Source of the DNA: Candidatus Sericytochromatia bacterium S15B-MN24 CBMW_12
GTDB lineage: Bacteria > Cyanobacteriota > Sericytochromatia > S15B-MN24 > UBA4093
Direction: 5' to 3'
DNA length: 64,000 nucleotides
NCBI GenBank assembly: GCA_002083825.1
Contig: DAZV01000026.1
Span: 186,001-250,000 of the forward strand
Numbering within the stretch: the stretch's first letter is position 1; the number at the start of each line of letters is the position of its first letter. The notes under the pieces are model-generated. The model was given only the letters and a program-made list of their open reading frames with translations. It ran no database searches and was not told the DNA's origin. Made by a program: the position numbers and the translations under genes. Below are positions 34,001 through 42,163 of this stretch, piece by piece.

Positions 34001-34040
34001 AGTCTTGCGGGTTTCCACGGAATCCTGCGGGTTTCCACGG
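34001..34040 (+). repeat. 20-bp tandem repeat upstream of the TetR gene
   Basis: Two head-to-tail copies ending in TGCGGGTTTCCACGG, preceded by a partial third copy (CTTTCCGCGG at 33991-34000). It lies just upstream of the TetR-type operator. Confidence 0.7.
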
Positions 34041-34041
34041 A

Positions 34042-34070
34042 TACAAAACTAACGTTCGTTAGCTTATAGT
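34042..34070 (+). promoter_or_regulatory. Promoter with TetR-type operator
   Basis: An inverted repeat CTAACG-TT-CGTTAG at 34049-34062 lies immediately upstream of a -10 box TATAGT at 34065-34070. The matching -35 is weak (TACAAA near 34042). An operator between -35 and -10 suits autorepression by the adjacent TetR protein. Confidence 0.6.
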
Positions 34071-34104
34071 CGAGCAGTGGGAGCGATCCCTTCCTCCCTC
34101 GACG

Positions 34105-34758
34105 ATGAAGCGAGAAACCGCCATGCCTCCAGCCCATCCCAAGGGTGAAACTCCGACCAAGCAGCGTATCTTCGACGTCGCCGTCGAGTTGTTCTCCCGC
34201 GACGGCTACAGCGCCGTGTCGGTTCGCGATCTGACCCGCGAGGTCGGCATCAAGGAAAGTTCGCTCTACAATCACTTCGCAAGCAAGGACCAGATCCTGG
34301 CAGCCATCTATCGGCATTTCCAGGAGGAATTGGCCAAGGTGAAGCCTCCCGAGAACCTGGGCGCTCTCATCGGGAGCATTCCCACCGGCCTTTTGCTCGA
34401 GAGGAGCTTCCAGCGCTTCCTCGACGTGGCCGACACCCCGACCATGGCCCGCATCTATCGGATCCTGACGGTCGAGCAGTTCCGCGACCCTCGCGCTCGC
34501 GACCTCATGCTGGCGCTCTTCGAATTCCCGCTGGCCCAGGTGTCGGCGCTCTTCGGTGCGCTGGCCGATGACGACGCCCAGCATGCGGCGAGGCCTCTTG
34601 CGATCGCCTACCAGTATGCCCTGCATGCCCTCGTCGCCCAGTACAGCCTCATCAACCATCACGGCATGGATACCCGCGAGATCAAGCGGCGGACCTCCGA
34701 GCACATCGCTGGGATGGCCTCGCTCCTCGATCATCATCTCAAAGGAGCCTCCCAATGA
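34105..34758 (+). CDS. TetR-family transcriptional regulator
   Basis: 217 residues. The N-terminal helix-turn-helix is clear: RIFDVAVELFSRDGYSAVSVRDLTREVGIKESSLYNHFASKDQIL. The C-terminal ligand domain is divergent, as is usual. The start may be 34105 or the ATG at 34123. It overlaps the following alpha/beta hydrolase gene by four bases (ATGA), so the two form a coupled operon and the regulator probably controls its own operon through the CTAACG-type inverted repeat upstream. The ligand is unknown. Confidence 0.9.
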   Translation: MKRETAMPPAHPKGETPTKQRIFDVAVELFSRDGYSAVSVRDLTREVGIKESSLYNHFASKDQILAAIYRHFQEELAKVKPPENLGALIGSIPTGLLLERSFQRFLDVADTPTMARIYRILTVEQFRDPRARDLMLALFEFPLAQVSALFGALADDDAQHAARPLAIAYQYALHALVAQYSLINHHGMDTREIKRRTSEHIAGMASLLDHHLKGASQ

Positions 34759-35693
34759 AGAAGCCCTTGCTCGTCGCCAGCCTGCTCACCGTTCTCCTCG
34801 TCCTTCCTGCCTGCCGGGAAGACAAGCACGGCTCCATCTACGTGACCCCCGAGAACGAGGCCAAGATCATGGCCCTGTACGATGCCCGGCTCGCCACTTG
34901 GCCGACCGCTCATGACGCGCTATCGCTTCCGACCCGCTATGGGCAGACCCATGTGCTGGCGAGCGGCCCCAAGGACGCTCCGCCGGTATTGCTGATTCAC
35001 GCCATGGGCATCACGGCCACCATGTGGGAGCCCAACGTCGCCGCCTTGAGCCAGGACTTCCGTACCTATGCCATCGACACGATCGGGGACCTGGGCCGCA
35101 GCAAGCTCGATGCCCTGGACCACTATCCGGGTGACGGTCGCGCCTACGGTCTCTGGCTGTCCGACGTCATGGATCAGCTCGGGATTGACAAGGCGCACAT
35201 CGTGGCGGCCTCGATGGGCGGCTGGATCACCATGAACTTCGCCATCGAGCACCCGCAGCGCGTCCGTAGCCTCGCTTTGCTTGGCCCTCTAGGCATCAAC
35301 TCCTCGAAGGACGTCCTCTTCCGCCTGATGGGGTTGCTCTTGTTCCCCACCCGCGAAAACAAGGAAGGCCTGACCAACTGGGTCCTGGGGGAAAACCCCG
35401 TCGTGCGCACGGCCTACGCGGAGTACATGAACACCGCCTTGAATTGCCGCAGCAAGCTCGGAACCCCCGGAGACCTCTCCGACGACCAACTGCGCCGTCT
35501 CTCCGCTCCCGTGCTCATCTTCCTGGGCGGCAAGGACAACCCCATCGGCGATGCCCGTGCCGCCTCGGAGCGGGCCCAGCGCTTGATCCCTTCGGTCGAA
35601 GTCGAGGTCTTTCCGGAGTCCGGCCACCTGGTCAATACCGAGCATCCCGAGCCCGTCAACACCCGGATCCGGGAGTTCTTCCTCCGGCCCTGA
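34755..35693 (+). CDS. Alpha/beta hydrolase lipoprotein
   Basis: Exported 312-residue hydrolase. A signal peptide ends at lipobox VLPAC. The alpha/beta fold shows the oxyanion region LLIHAMGITATMW, nucleophile elbow AASMGGW (Ser-Met-Gly-Gly), an acid in FLGGKDNPIGD and the catalytic histidine in PESGHLVN. AAGGAG precedes the ATG. It is coupled to the TetR gene, suggesting substrate-induced expression. An esterase or lactonase is plausible; the substrate is unknown. Confidence 0.83.
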   Translation: MKKPLLVASLLTVLLVLPACREDKHGSIYVTPENEAKIMALYDARLATWPTAHDALSLPTRYGQTHVLASGPKDAPPVLLIHAMGITATMWEPNVAALSQDFRTYAIDTIGDLGRSKLDALDHYPGDGRAYGLWLSDVMDQLGIDKAHIVAASMGGWITMNFAIEHPQRVRSLALLGPLGINSSKDVLFRLMGLLLFPTRENKEGLTNWVLGENPVVRTAYAEYMNTALNCRSKLGTPGDLSDDQLRRLSAPVLIFLGGKDNPIGDARAASERAQRLIPSVEVEVFPESGHLVNTEHPEPVNTRIREFFLRP

Positions 35694-35772
35694 CCTCACG
35701 ACCCAGCTCATGAATTGCCCCCCTCCTTCGCCATCCGGTCCTTTGAGGTGGATCGGCCCGCCATGTCCTGAC

Positions 35773-35803
35773 TTGACGACGAGGTCGGGTTGCGGGGGAT
35801 AAT
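35773..35803 (+). promoter_or_regulatory. Promoter for the AMMECR1-A2M-vanW operon
   Basis: TTGACG at 35773-35778 and GATAAT at 35798-35803 with a 19-base spacer, 25 bases before the ATG of the first gene. Each box differs from consensus at one position; the spacer is slightly long. Confidence 0.5.
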
Positions 35804-35828
35804 GATAGCCTGAAAGCAAGGAGGGGAA

Positions 35829-36452
35829 ATGGCGTTTCGCTGGCTTCTCATGGGCGTCATGCTGCTGTCGGGACTGGCGTCTTCCCCGGCTTCGGCCCTG
35901 CCCTTGCACGCCTACCAGCAAGACCGGGATCTCGCCCGGGAGGCTCACGCCATTGCCGTTCAGGCCGCCAAGGCCTATCTCTTCGAGGGAAAGAAGCCCA
36001 AGGGCCAGCCGGCCGGCATCGACCGCCGCCTGAAAGTCCCCGGGGGAGCCTTCGTCACCATCACCCTCGACGGCAAGACCCGCGGCTGCTGGGGTACGGT
36101 TCATCCGCAGCGGCCCTTTCTCGCGCAAGAGATAGCCGTCGCCGCGGTCAAGGCCCTGACGGTCGACACCCGCCACCGCCCCATTTCTCGCCATGAATGG
36201 CCCAAGCTCGAGTTCTACGTCTCCCTGGTCGGTCCCCTGGAGCCCGTTAGCAATGCGGCCTCCATTCGTCCCAAGTACGACGGCCTCTTCGTCACCAGCG
36301 GGAGCCGGGGTGGGGTCTTGTTGCCGGGAGAGGCCAAGACCGCCCGCTGGCAGGTGGCCGAGTGCCGCCGCAAGGCCGGCCTGAAACCCGACGAGCCCGC
36401 CATGCTGTTTCGCTTTCCCACCGTCGTCTACGGTCCTGAGGATGTCATTTGA
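35829..36452 (+). CDS. Exported AMMECR1-domain protein
   Basis: 207 residues with a signal peptide (MAFRWLLMGVMLLSGLASSPASA). The mature part fits the AMMECR1 fold: GAFVTITLDGKTRGCWGTVHP, corresponding to the conserved G-x-RGC-G motif, then LEFYVSLVGPLEPV and YDGLFVTSGSRGGVLLPGEA. AMMECR1 proteins are usually cytosolic and their activity is not settled, so an exported copy is notable. AAGGAGGGGAA precedes the ATG. The stop overlaps the start of the alpha-2-macroglobulin gene (TGATG), so the two are translationally coupled. Confidence 0.78.
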   Translation: MAFRWLLMGVMLLSGLASSPASALPLHAYQQDRDLAREAHAIAVQAAKAYLFEGKKPKGQPAGIDRRLKVPGGAFVTITLDGKTRGCWGTVHPQRPFLAQEIAVAAVKALTVDTRHRPISRHEWPKLEFYVSLVGPLEPVSNAASIRPKYDGLFVTSGSRGGVLLPGEAKTARWQVAECRRKAGLKPDEPAMLFRFPTVVYGPEDVI

Positions 36453-39400
36453 TGCTGAACGCCAACGCCTCGCGTAACCCCGCCATGATTTGGCTGGTCA
36501 TCCTCATCGTCTTGTTGACGGGCTTCACGGGGGCCGGCATCCTGGCCGCCGAGAAACCGACCGGCTCGGTGGCGGGTATCGTTCTCGACAGCGAGGGGAA
36601 GGCCATCGTGAACGCCTCGGTTCACTTCATGGGCAACATCACCCGGACGGCCAAGACCATGGACGACGGCACGTTCCGCATGGATCGTCTCCCCATCGGG
36701 CGTTACAACGTCCAGGCCCGCGCCCGGGGCTACGAAGCCCAGTGGAGCAGCCCGCCCATCTTGGTCGAGGAGGGAAAGACTCTATCAGGCCTGAAGTTCA
36801 GCCTCTCGCCGCGGGCTCCCAGCCTCTCGGCGGCGCAGGTCCAGCGCGTCTTTACTCCCGCCGAGAAGGTGCGGATCGGCGTCCGGGGCACCCTCATCGA
36901 CCGCCTCTCCTTCAAGCTCTATCAGCTCGACTTCGAAGGCATCGTCAAGAACTCCAACTCCTTGATGGGACTCAGCGACCGCAACCCCGAGGAGCTGGGC
37001 GATCGCGCCGTGCTCATCCGCGAATGGGGCCGCGAGGTCGGACGACAGGCCGCCGACGAGGACGACTGGTTCTATCGGGCCATCGAGGTGAAGGATCTCG
37101 CGCCCGGCGCCTACATGCTGCAAATGGACGGGGTCAGCGACCTTCGTCGCCCCGGCATGCCCCATACCGCCGCGGATTCCTACTGGTTCGAGGTGACCCA
37201 GGTGGGGATGGTGGCCAAGCGTTCGGGCAATGAGGCGCTGGTCTACGCCGTGGACTTCCTCACCAAGAAGCCGCTCCCCAGCGTGCAGGTGCGGGCCTTC
37301 GACGATCGCGGCCTGCGCTGGAGCGCGACCACCGACAAGGACGGGCTGATCCGGCGCGCCTACCAGGGTGCGGATTCCCTGCTGCTGGTCGGCAAGCTCG
37401 GCTCCTCGCCGGCCCATGCCCAGTCTTACTATTACTCGGGATTCCAGCGCTACCGGGCCTTGCTCTACACCGAGCGCCCCATTTATCGCCCCGAGCAGGA
37501 GGTCTTCTACAAGGGGATCCTCCGCCAGAATCAGCTCGGCAAGAACGTGACTCCTTCGAACCTGCCTTTGACGGTCCAGGTGCTCGATCCCCAGGAGAAC
37601 ATGGTCTACGAGATCCATACCCGGACCAATTCCGTGGGCTCCTTCAACGGCAGCCTCACCCTGGGCGCCGAGCCACCGCTGGGAGACTACCGCCTGGTCG
37701 CGTTGGTTGCGGGCGAGCGCTATGAGAGTACCTTCAAGGTGCAGGAGTACCGCAAGCCCGAGTTCAAGCTCGAGGTCCAGACCCCGCAGGAGCGCTACCT
37801 CTCGGGGGAGGCGGCGCAGGCCGTCGTCTCGGCCAACTACTACTTCGGCGCGCCCGTGAGCGGAGCCAAGGTCAACTACACGGTTTACGCGCGTCCCTAC
37901 TACCCTTGGGCCACGGCTGACGACGCTTTCTACGCGGGCTTCGGCGGCAACGACGACTACGACTGGGGATACAGCAACGTGGTGATGCAGGGCGAGGCCA
38001 CGACCGACGAGGCGGGCCACGTCACCTTGAACATCCCCACCGAGATCCCGAAGGACATGCAGGGAGAGGCCACCGACCAGCGCTATATCGTGGAGCTGGA
38101 AGGGGTGGATGCCAGTCGTCAGGTGGTGAAGGGCAAGGGAAGCTTCCTGGTGACCCGGGGTGCCTTCACCCTGGAGGTCAACCCCGACCGCTACGTCTAC
38201 AAGCCGGGGGACTCGGGCAACGTCACCGTCAAGGCGCAGGACTACGACGGCAAGCCGATCTCAACCGACGTCGAGATCGAACTGCTGCGCACCGAGACGA
38301 TCACGCGTGAAGTCGGCGGCATCACTCAGTTCGAGACCAAGACGCATCCCGCTGGGAGCTGGAACGCCAGGACGGATGCCCAGGGGCGGGCCTCCTTGGG
38401 ATTTGCGATTCCTGAGGAGGGGGGAGAGTTCCGCCTCCGGGTGAAGGCTCGGGATCAGGGCGGCCGGGAGATCGCGGAGTCGGCCTGGCTCTGGGTGGCC
38501 GATGAGAACTGGGAAGGCGGCACGCAGATGTACGGCCTGGTGCAGCTGACCTTCGACAAAAAGCGCTATGCGCCGGGCGACGTCGCCAAGGTGCTCTTGC
38601 AGCTTCCGAACGCGGAGGTCAGCCCCCTGATCACCATCGAGGGGCAGCGACTCTACGGCGCTCAGGTGCTTGGAGCCGGTCAGCGGAGCCGGATCGTCGA
38701 AGTTCCGGTGACGAAGGATTACGAGCCTAACGTCTTCGTCGTGGCCTCGGTGGTGGATGGCAAGTCCTTCCACCTTGCCGAGAAGTCGCTGAACGTGACT
38801 CCCTCGGATCGCTTCCTGGACGTCCGGATCACGCCCGGCAAGCAGCGTTACCTGCCCGGCGAGGAGGCCATGCTGACCGTCACGACCCGGACGGCGGCCG
38901 GAAAACCCGTGCCTGCCGAGGTTTCCCTGGGTGTGGTGGACGAGGCCATCTACGCGCTGGCGCCGGATGAGACGCCGGATATCCGCGGCATCTTCCACGG
39001 GCCGCGCTGGAACCGGGTCTCGACCAGCTACTCGTTCGTCGAGGACTATTCGGGCGGGCCCGGCAAGGATTCCGAGGAGCCGCGCGTCCGCAAGAACTTC
39101 AAGGATACGGCGGCCTGGTTCCCCGATGTTCAGACGGGGCCCAGCGGGACGGCCACGGTTCGCTTCATGCTTCCCGACAACCTGACCACCTGGGTGGTGA
39201 CGGCGCGGGCGCATAACGCGGAGACCCAGGTGGGAGCCGCGCGGGCGAATTTCCTGGCCACCAAGGATCTGCTGGTTCGGCTGGCGATGCCGCGCTTCAT
39301 GGTGATGGGCGATCGCCTGGCGATCGCGACCCTGGTTCATAACTACACCAAGCAGGAGCAGGAAGTCCGTCTGGATACCTCGGCGCAGAACCTCCGCCTA

Positions 39401-41290
39401 GAGGGGGAGGCCCGTCGGACCATCAGGGTGCCTTCGAACGGCGTCTACCGGATCGATACCTGGGTCGAGCCCCTGACCGTGGGCTCGGCGAGCATCACGG
39501 TTAGCGCCCGCGGCTCAGCGGTTACGAACCGCGGCTCAGAGGCTACAAACCGAGGCACGGGGGCTAGCGCCCGCGGCTCAGAGACTAGTGATGCCCTGGA
39601 ATTGTCCTTGCCGGTGCTGGCGCATGGCACTCCCGAGCGCACGGCCTTCGCGGGTCAGGCGAGCGAGGCGCAGCCGGTGGAGTTCCAGGTGGAGCTGCCC
39701 AAGGAGGCGATCGCCGAGACCGTCTCCCTGAAGCTCTCGCTGGATCCGACCCCAGCGGCGGCGATGCTCGGAGCGCTCGATTACCTGCGCCGCTACCCTT
39801 ACGGCTGCATCGAGCAGACGACGAGCCGCTTCGTGCCCGAGATCCGGGCCTACCAGACGGTGACGGCCATGGGGCTTCCCCGTCAGGCCGTCGTCGCCGA
39901 GATGCCCCAGCTCATGGCGGACGGTCTTAAAAAGATCCTGGGCTTCCAGCACGCCGATGGCGGCTGGGGCTGGTTCGCCGCGGACACCAGCGAAGTCGAC
40001 CTGACCTCCTACGTGCTCTACGGTCTCTACGAGACCCGGCAGGCCGGCTTCATGGTGCCGGAATCGTCGGTCCGCTCGGCGATTCGCTTCCTGAAGAGCG
40101 CCGGATCCCGGATCGGCAAGGACCTGGTCACGCCGACCGAAGTGCGTCGCGGAGCGGGCCCCGATAGCCTGGCCTCCATCGCATGGGCGTTGAGCCACTT
40201 CGGCGAGACGGATGCCGGCCTTCGCAACAAGCTCTGGCGCGAGCGGCAGGACCTCTCAAACTACGGGCTGGCGCTGGCGACCATTGCCTTCAACCAGTCG
40301 GGTGATCTGCAAAAGGCCAAGGCGACCTGGGACATGCTGAAGCAGCAGGCTACCCGGACCGGAACCCTGGTCCACTGGGAGAGCCGGGCGCAGCGGTTCT
40401 CCTGGTACGACATGGCGACCGAGACGACGGCCTACGCGGTCCGGGCGGGCCTCCAGGTGGAGCCGAACGCCGCCGAGGTCACGGGGGCGGTTCGCTGGCT
40501 GGTGGTGAACCGTCAGGGAGAGCGCTGGCAGAGCACCAAGGATACCGGGGCGATCGTGATGGCCCTGGCCGATGCCCTGCGCCATGCCTCGGAGACGGGC
40601 ATCCCGACCGGAGCGGAGGTGTTGCTCGACGGTAAACCCATCGACCGTCTCGACCTCCAGGGTGACGCCCGCTTCTTAGGTGGCCAGGTGACCCTGACAG
40701 GGGACGTCCTCAAGCCGGGGCGGCATACGCTGACCGTGCGTGCCCAGGGAATGGGTGAGCTGCCTGTCTCGGGCGTGCTGTCTTTCGTGGCGGCACGCGA
40801 GGACATCCAGGCGCAGGCATCCAAGGAGCTCTCCCTCCAGCGGGAGTACTTCTTGCTCGATGAGAAGCTCTTTGCCGAGTCGAAGGCCGAGGGGGGCGGT
40901 TTCAACCGCTACTTCGATCCCAAGGTGGTTGCGGGCCTGAAGAAGGTGGGCGGGGACGTGAAATCCGGCCAGAAGGTCCTGGTGAGGCTGACGGTGGACG
41001 TCAAGGAGCCCGTGCGTTACTTGGTGCTGGAGGATCCGCTGCCGGCAGGCGCTGAAGTCCTCGACGGGCCGAGCGGCGGATGGGCCTACGCCTGGAGTTC
41101 GCAGACCGTGCGGGATGAGAAGATGGTCTTCTTCCAGCGCGAGATGGCGACGGGATCCGTGCCGTTCTACTACGTGATGCGGCCTCAGATTCCGGGACGG
41201 TACCACGTCCTGCCGCCGGTGATCGAGGGGATGTACGCTCCCGAGGTGCGGGCACGCGGCGCCGAGACCCGCCTGGAGATTCGGGAATGA
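36452..41290 (+). CDS. Bacterial alpha-2-macroglobulin with intact thioester
   Basis: 1612-residue envelope protein that traps proteases through a reactive thioester. N-terminal anchor (MIWLVILIVLLTGFTGAGIL), a carboxypeptidase-regulatory-like domain (about 35-115), macroglobulin domains including YTERPIYRPEQEVFYKGIL near 345, the A2M domain (PDNLTTWVVTARAHNAETQVG near 910) and the thioester motif CIEQ at about 1119-1122 within PYGCIEQTTSRF. There is no lipobox. ATG 36452 was chosen; the preceding TTG has no merit. Residues about 1016-1043 are four heptapeptide repeats that look inserted. In E. coli-type systems the partner is PbpC, which repairs the wall; here the neighbours are an AMMECR1-like protein and VanW. 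Confidence 0.92.
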   Translation: MLNANASRNPAMIWLVILIVLLTGFTGAGILAAEKPTGSVAGIVLDSEGKAIVNASVHFMGNITRTAKTMDDGTFRMDRLPIGRYNVQARARGYEAQWSSPPILVEEGKTLSGLKFSLSPRAPSLSAAQVQRVFTPAEKVRIGVRGTLIDRLSFKLYQLDFEGIVKNSNSLMGLSDRNPEELGDRAVLIREWGREVGRQAADEDDWFYRAIEVKDLAPGAYMLQMDGVSDLRRPGMPHTAADSYWFEVTQVGMVAKRSGNEALVYAVDFLTKKPLPSVQVRAFDDRGLRWSATTDKDGLIRRAYQGADSLLLVGKLGSSPAHAQSYYYSGFQRYRALLYTERPIYRPEQEVFYKGILRQNQLGKNVTPSNLPLTVQVLDPQENMVYEIHTRTNSVGSFNGSLTLGAEPPLGDYRLVALVAGERYESTFKVQEYRKPEFKLEVQTPQERYLSGEAAQAVVSANYYFGAPVSGAKVNYTVYARPYYPWATADDAFYAGFGGNDDYDWGYSNVVMQGEATTDEAGHVTLNIPTEIPKDMQGEATDQRYIVELEGVDASRQVVKGKGSFLVTRGAFTLEVNPDRYVYKPGDSGNVTVKAQDYDGKPISTDVEIELLRTETITREVGGITQFETKTHPAGSWNARTDAQGRASLGFAIPEEGGEFRLRVKARDQGGREIAESAWLWVADENWEGGTQMYGLVQLTFDKKRYAPGDVAKVLLQLPNAEVSPLITIEGQRLYGAQVLGAGQRSRIVEVPVTKDYEPNVFVVASVVDGKSFHLAEKSLNVTPSDRFLDVRITPGKQRYLPGEEAMLTVTTRTAAGKPVPAEVSLGVVDEAIYALAPDETPDIRGIFHGPRWNRVSTSYSFVEDYSGGPGKDSEEPRVRKNFKDTAAWFPDVQTGPSGTATVRFMLPDNLTTWVVTARAHNAETQVGAARANFLATKDLLVRLAMPRFMVMGDRLAIATLVHNYTKQEQEVRLDTSAQNLRLEGEARRTIRVPSNGVYRIDTWVEPLTVGSASITVSARGSAVTNRGSEATNRGTGASARGSETSDALELSLPVLAHGTPERTAFAGQASEAQPVEFQVELPKEAIAETVSLKLSLDPTPAAAMLGALDYLRRYPYGCIEQTTSRFVPEIRAYQTVTAMGLPRQAVVAEMPQLMADGLKKILGFQHADGGWGWFAADTSEVDLTSYVLYGLYETRQAGFMVPESSVRSAIRFLKSAGSRIGKDLVTPTEVRRGAGPDSLASIAWALSHFGETDAGLRNKLWRERQDLSNYGLALATIAFNQSGDLQKAKATWDMLKQQATRTGTLVHWESRAQRFSWYDMATETTAYAVRAGLQVEPNAAEVTGAVRWLVVNRQGERWQSTKDTGAIVMALADALRHASETGIPTGAEVLLDGKPIDRLDLQGDARFLGGQVTLTGDVLKPGRHTLTVRAQGMGELPVSGVLSFVAAREDIQAQASKELSLQREYFLLDEKLFAESKAEGGGFNRYFDPKVVAGLKKVGGDVKSGQKVLVRLTVDVKEPVRYLVLEDPLPAGAEVLDGPSGGWAYAWSSQTVRDEKMVFFQREMATGSVPFYYVMRPQIPGRYHVLPPVIEGMYAPEVRARGAETRLEIRE
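39499..39582 (+). repeat. Four 21-bp tandem repeats inside the A2M gene
   Basis: Units start at 39499, 39520, 39541 and 39562, each 21 bp, encoding VSARGSA, VTNRGSE, ATNRGTG and ASARGSE. A partial fifth follows. The core CCGCGGCTCAG, read on the other strand with GGGCGCTA, resembles the CCGCAGGCGCT element at 6.8 kb. Confidence 0.85.
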
Positions 41291-41967
41291 CGGGGCGCGT
41301 GAAGGAGGGGGTGGCGATCGCCGTGGGGGCGAGCGTCACGCTCGCTCTAGGCGGCCTGCTCTGGTTCAGCCGGCCATTTCAGGCTGAGGTAGGCTCGTAC
41401 CGAACGAGCTTGGCCAGCCGTACCGACGCCCAGCGCCATAACATCCGACAAGCGGCCATGACGCTAGATGGAGTGGTTATCGAGCCAGCGGGGATCCTTT
41501 CCTTCAATCAGGTGGTCGGTCCTCGCTCCCCGGAACGCGGATACCTCAAGGCACCTTCATATATGGAACGGGATCTAGTGGCAAGCGTAGGTGGTGGGAT
41601 TTGTCAGGTATCTTCAACATTCTATAACGCAGCAGTCCTCTCAGGTCTTGACATAATCGAACGTCATCCGCATTCACGACTAGTACGATCGGTTCCACCT
41701 GGATGCGATGCCACCGTTTGGTTTGGTCTTGCAGATTTAGTTGTGAGGAACCCGTATACAAATCCTGTGCGAATCAAGTCCCTTGCAGTATATGAATCGC
41801 TCCTGATTTCGATCGTAGGCTCTAATGGTGATGGAACAAAGGTTTTAGTACGTACCGAGCCAGTTGTCGCTGCTCGCTCGCAGCGAGTAGTCTACCGGAC
41901 AACTCGATCTATGGAATACAGAGGTAAGTATAAGACTGAATTAATTTCAATGGATATATATGATTAG
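41287..41967 (+). CDS. VanW-family exported protein
   Basis: 227-residue protein with an N-terminal anchor (GVAIAVGASVTLALGGLLWF) and a VanW domain: AGILSFNQVVGPRSPERGYL, GGGICQVSSTFYNAAVLSGLDIIERHPHS and ATVWFGLADLVVRNPYTNPVRIKS. VanW occurs in some vancomycin-resistance clusters but its biochemistry is not established. It overlaps the A2M stop by four bases (ATGA), so it is coupled to that operon. Odd: the first ~130 bases are GC-rich like the neighbours, then from about 41420-41560 the codons turn AT-rich while the VanW reading frame continues intact. This implies a recombination joint within the gene. Confidence 0.85.
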   Translation: MTGRVKEGVAIAVGASVTLALGGLLWFSRPFQAEVGSYRTSLASRTDAQRHNIRQAAMTLDGVVIEPAGILSFNQVVGPRSPERGYLKAPSYMERDLVASVGGGICQVSSTFYNAAVLSGLDIIERHPHSRLVRSVPPGCDATVWFGLADLVVRNPYTNPVRIKSLAVYESLLISIVGSNGDGTKVLVRTEPVVAARSQRVVYRTTRSMEYRGKYKTELISMDIYD

Positions 41968-42163
41968 TTTCTTGTGAGTTTTTCTGTTAATGTTGTTGAT
42001 TTTGAAAAGAACTGGTATCAATGTAGATGCATAGAAGAATCTCGCTGTTATACACATTAACGGGCTTCTTCTATGTGATATTCCTATTTCTGATGTAAGG
42101 AAAGAGCTACGGTTTGACTATATCCTAAAGAATGATTTAGAGGTCTAGTGCAGTAAAGTATGC
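41968..42163. other. AT-rich intergenic DNA between vanW and the RelA/SpoT gene
   Basis: About 195 bp, AT-rich, between convergent genes. No gene and no clear terminator hairpin were found. Confidence 0.4.

Noticed and set aside
41287-41967. VanW as evidence for a vancomycin-resistance cluster
   Set aside because: No vanHAX, vanRS or vanY genes are nearby; the gene belongs to the A2M operon.
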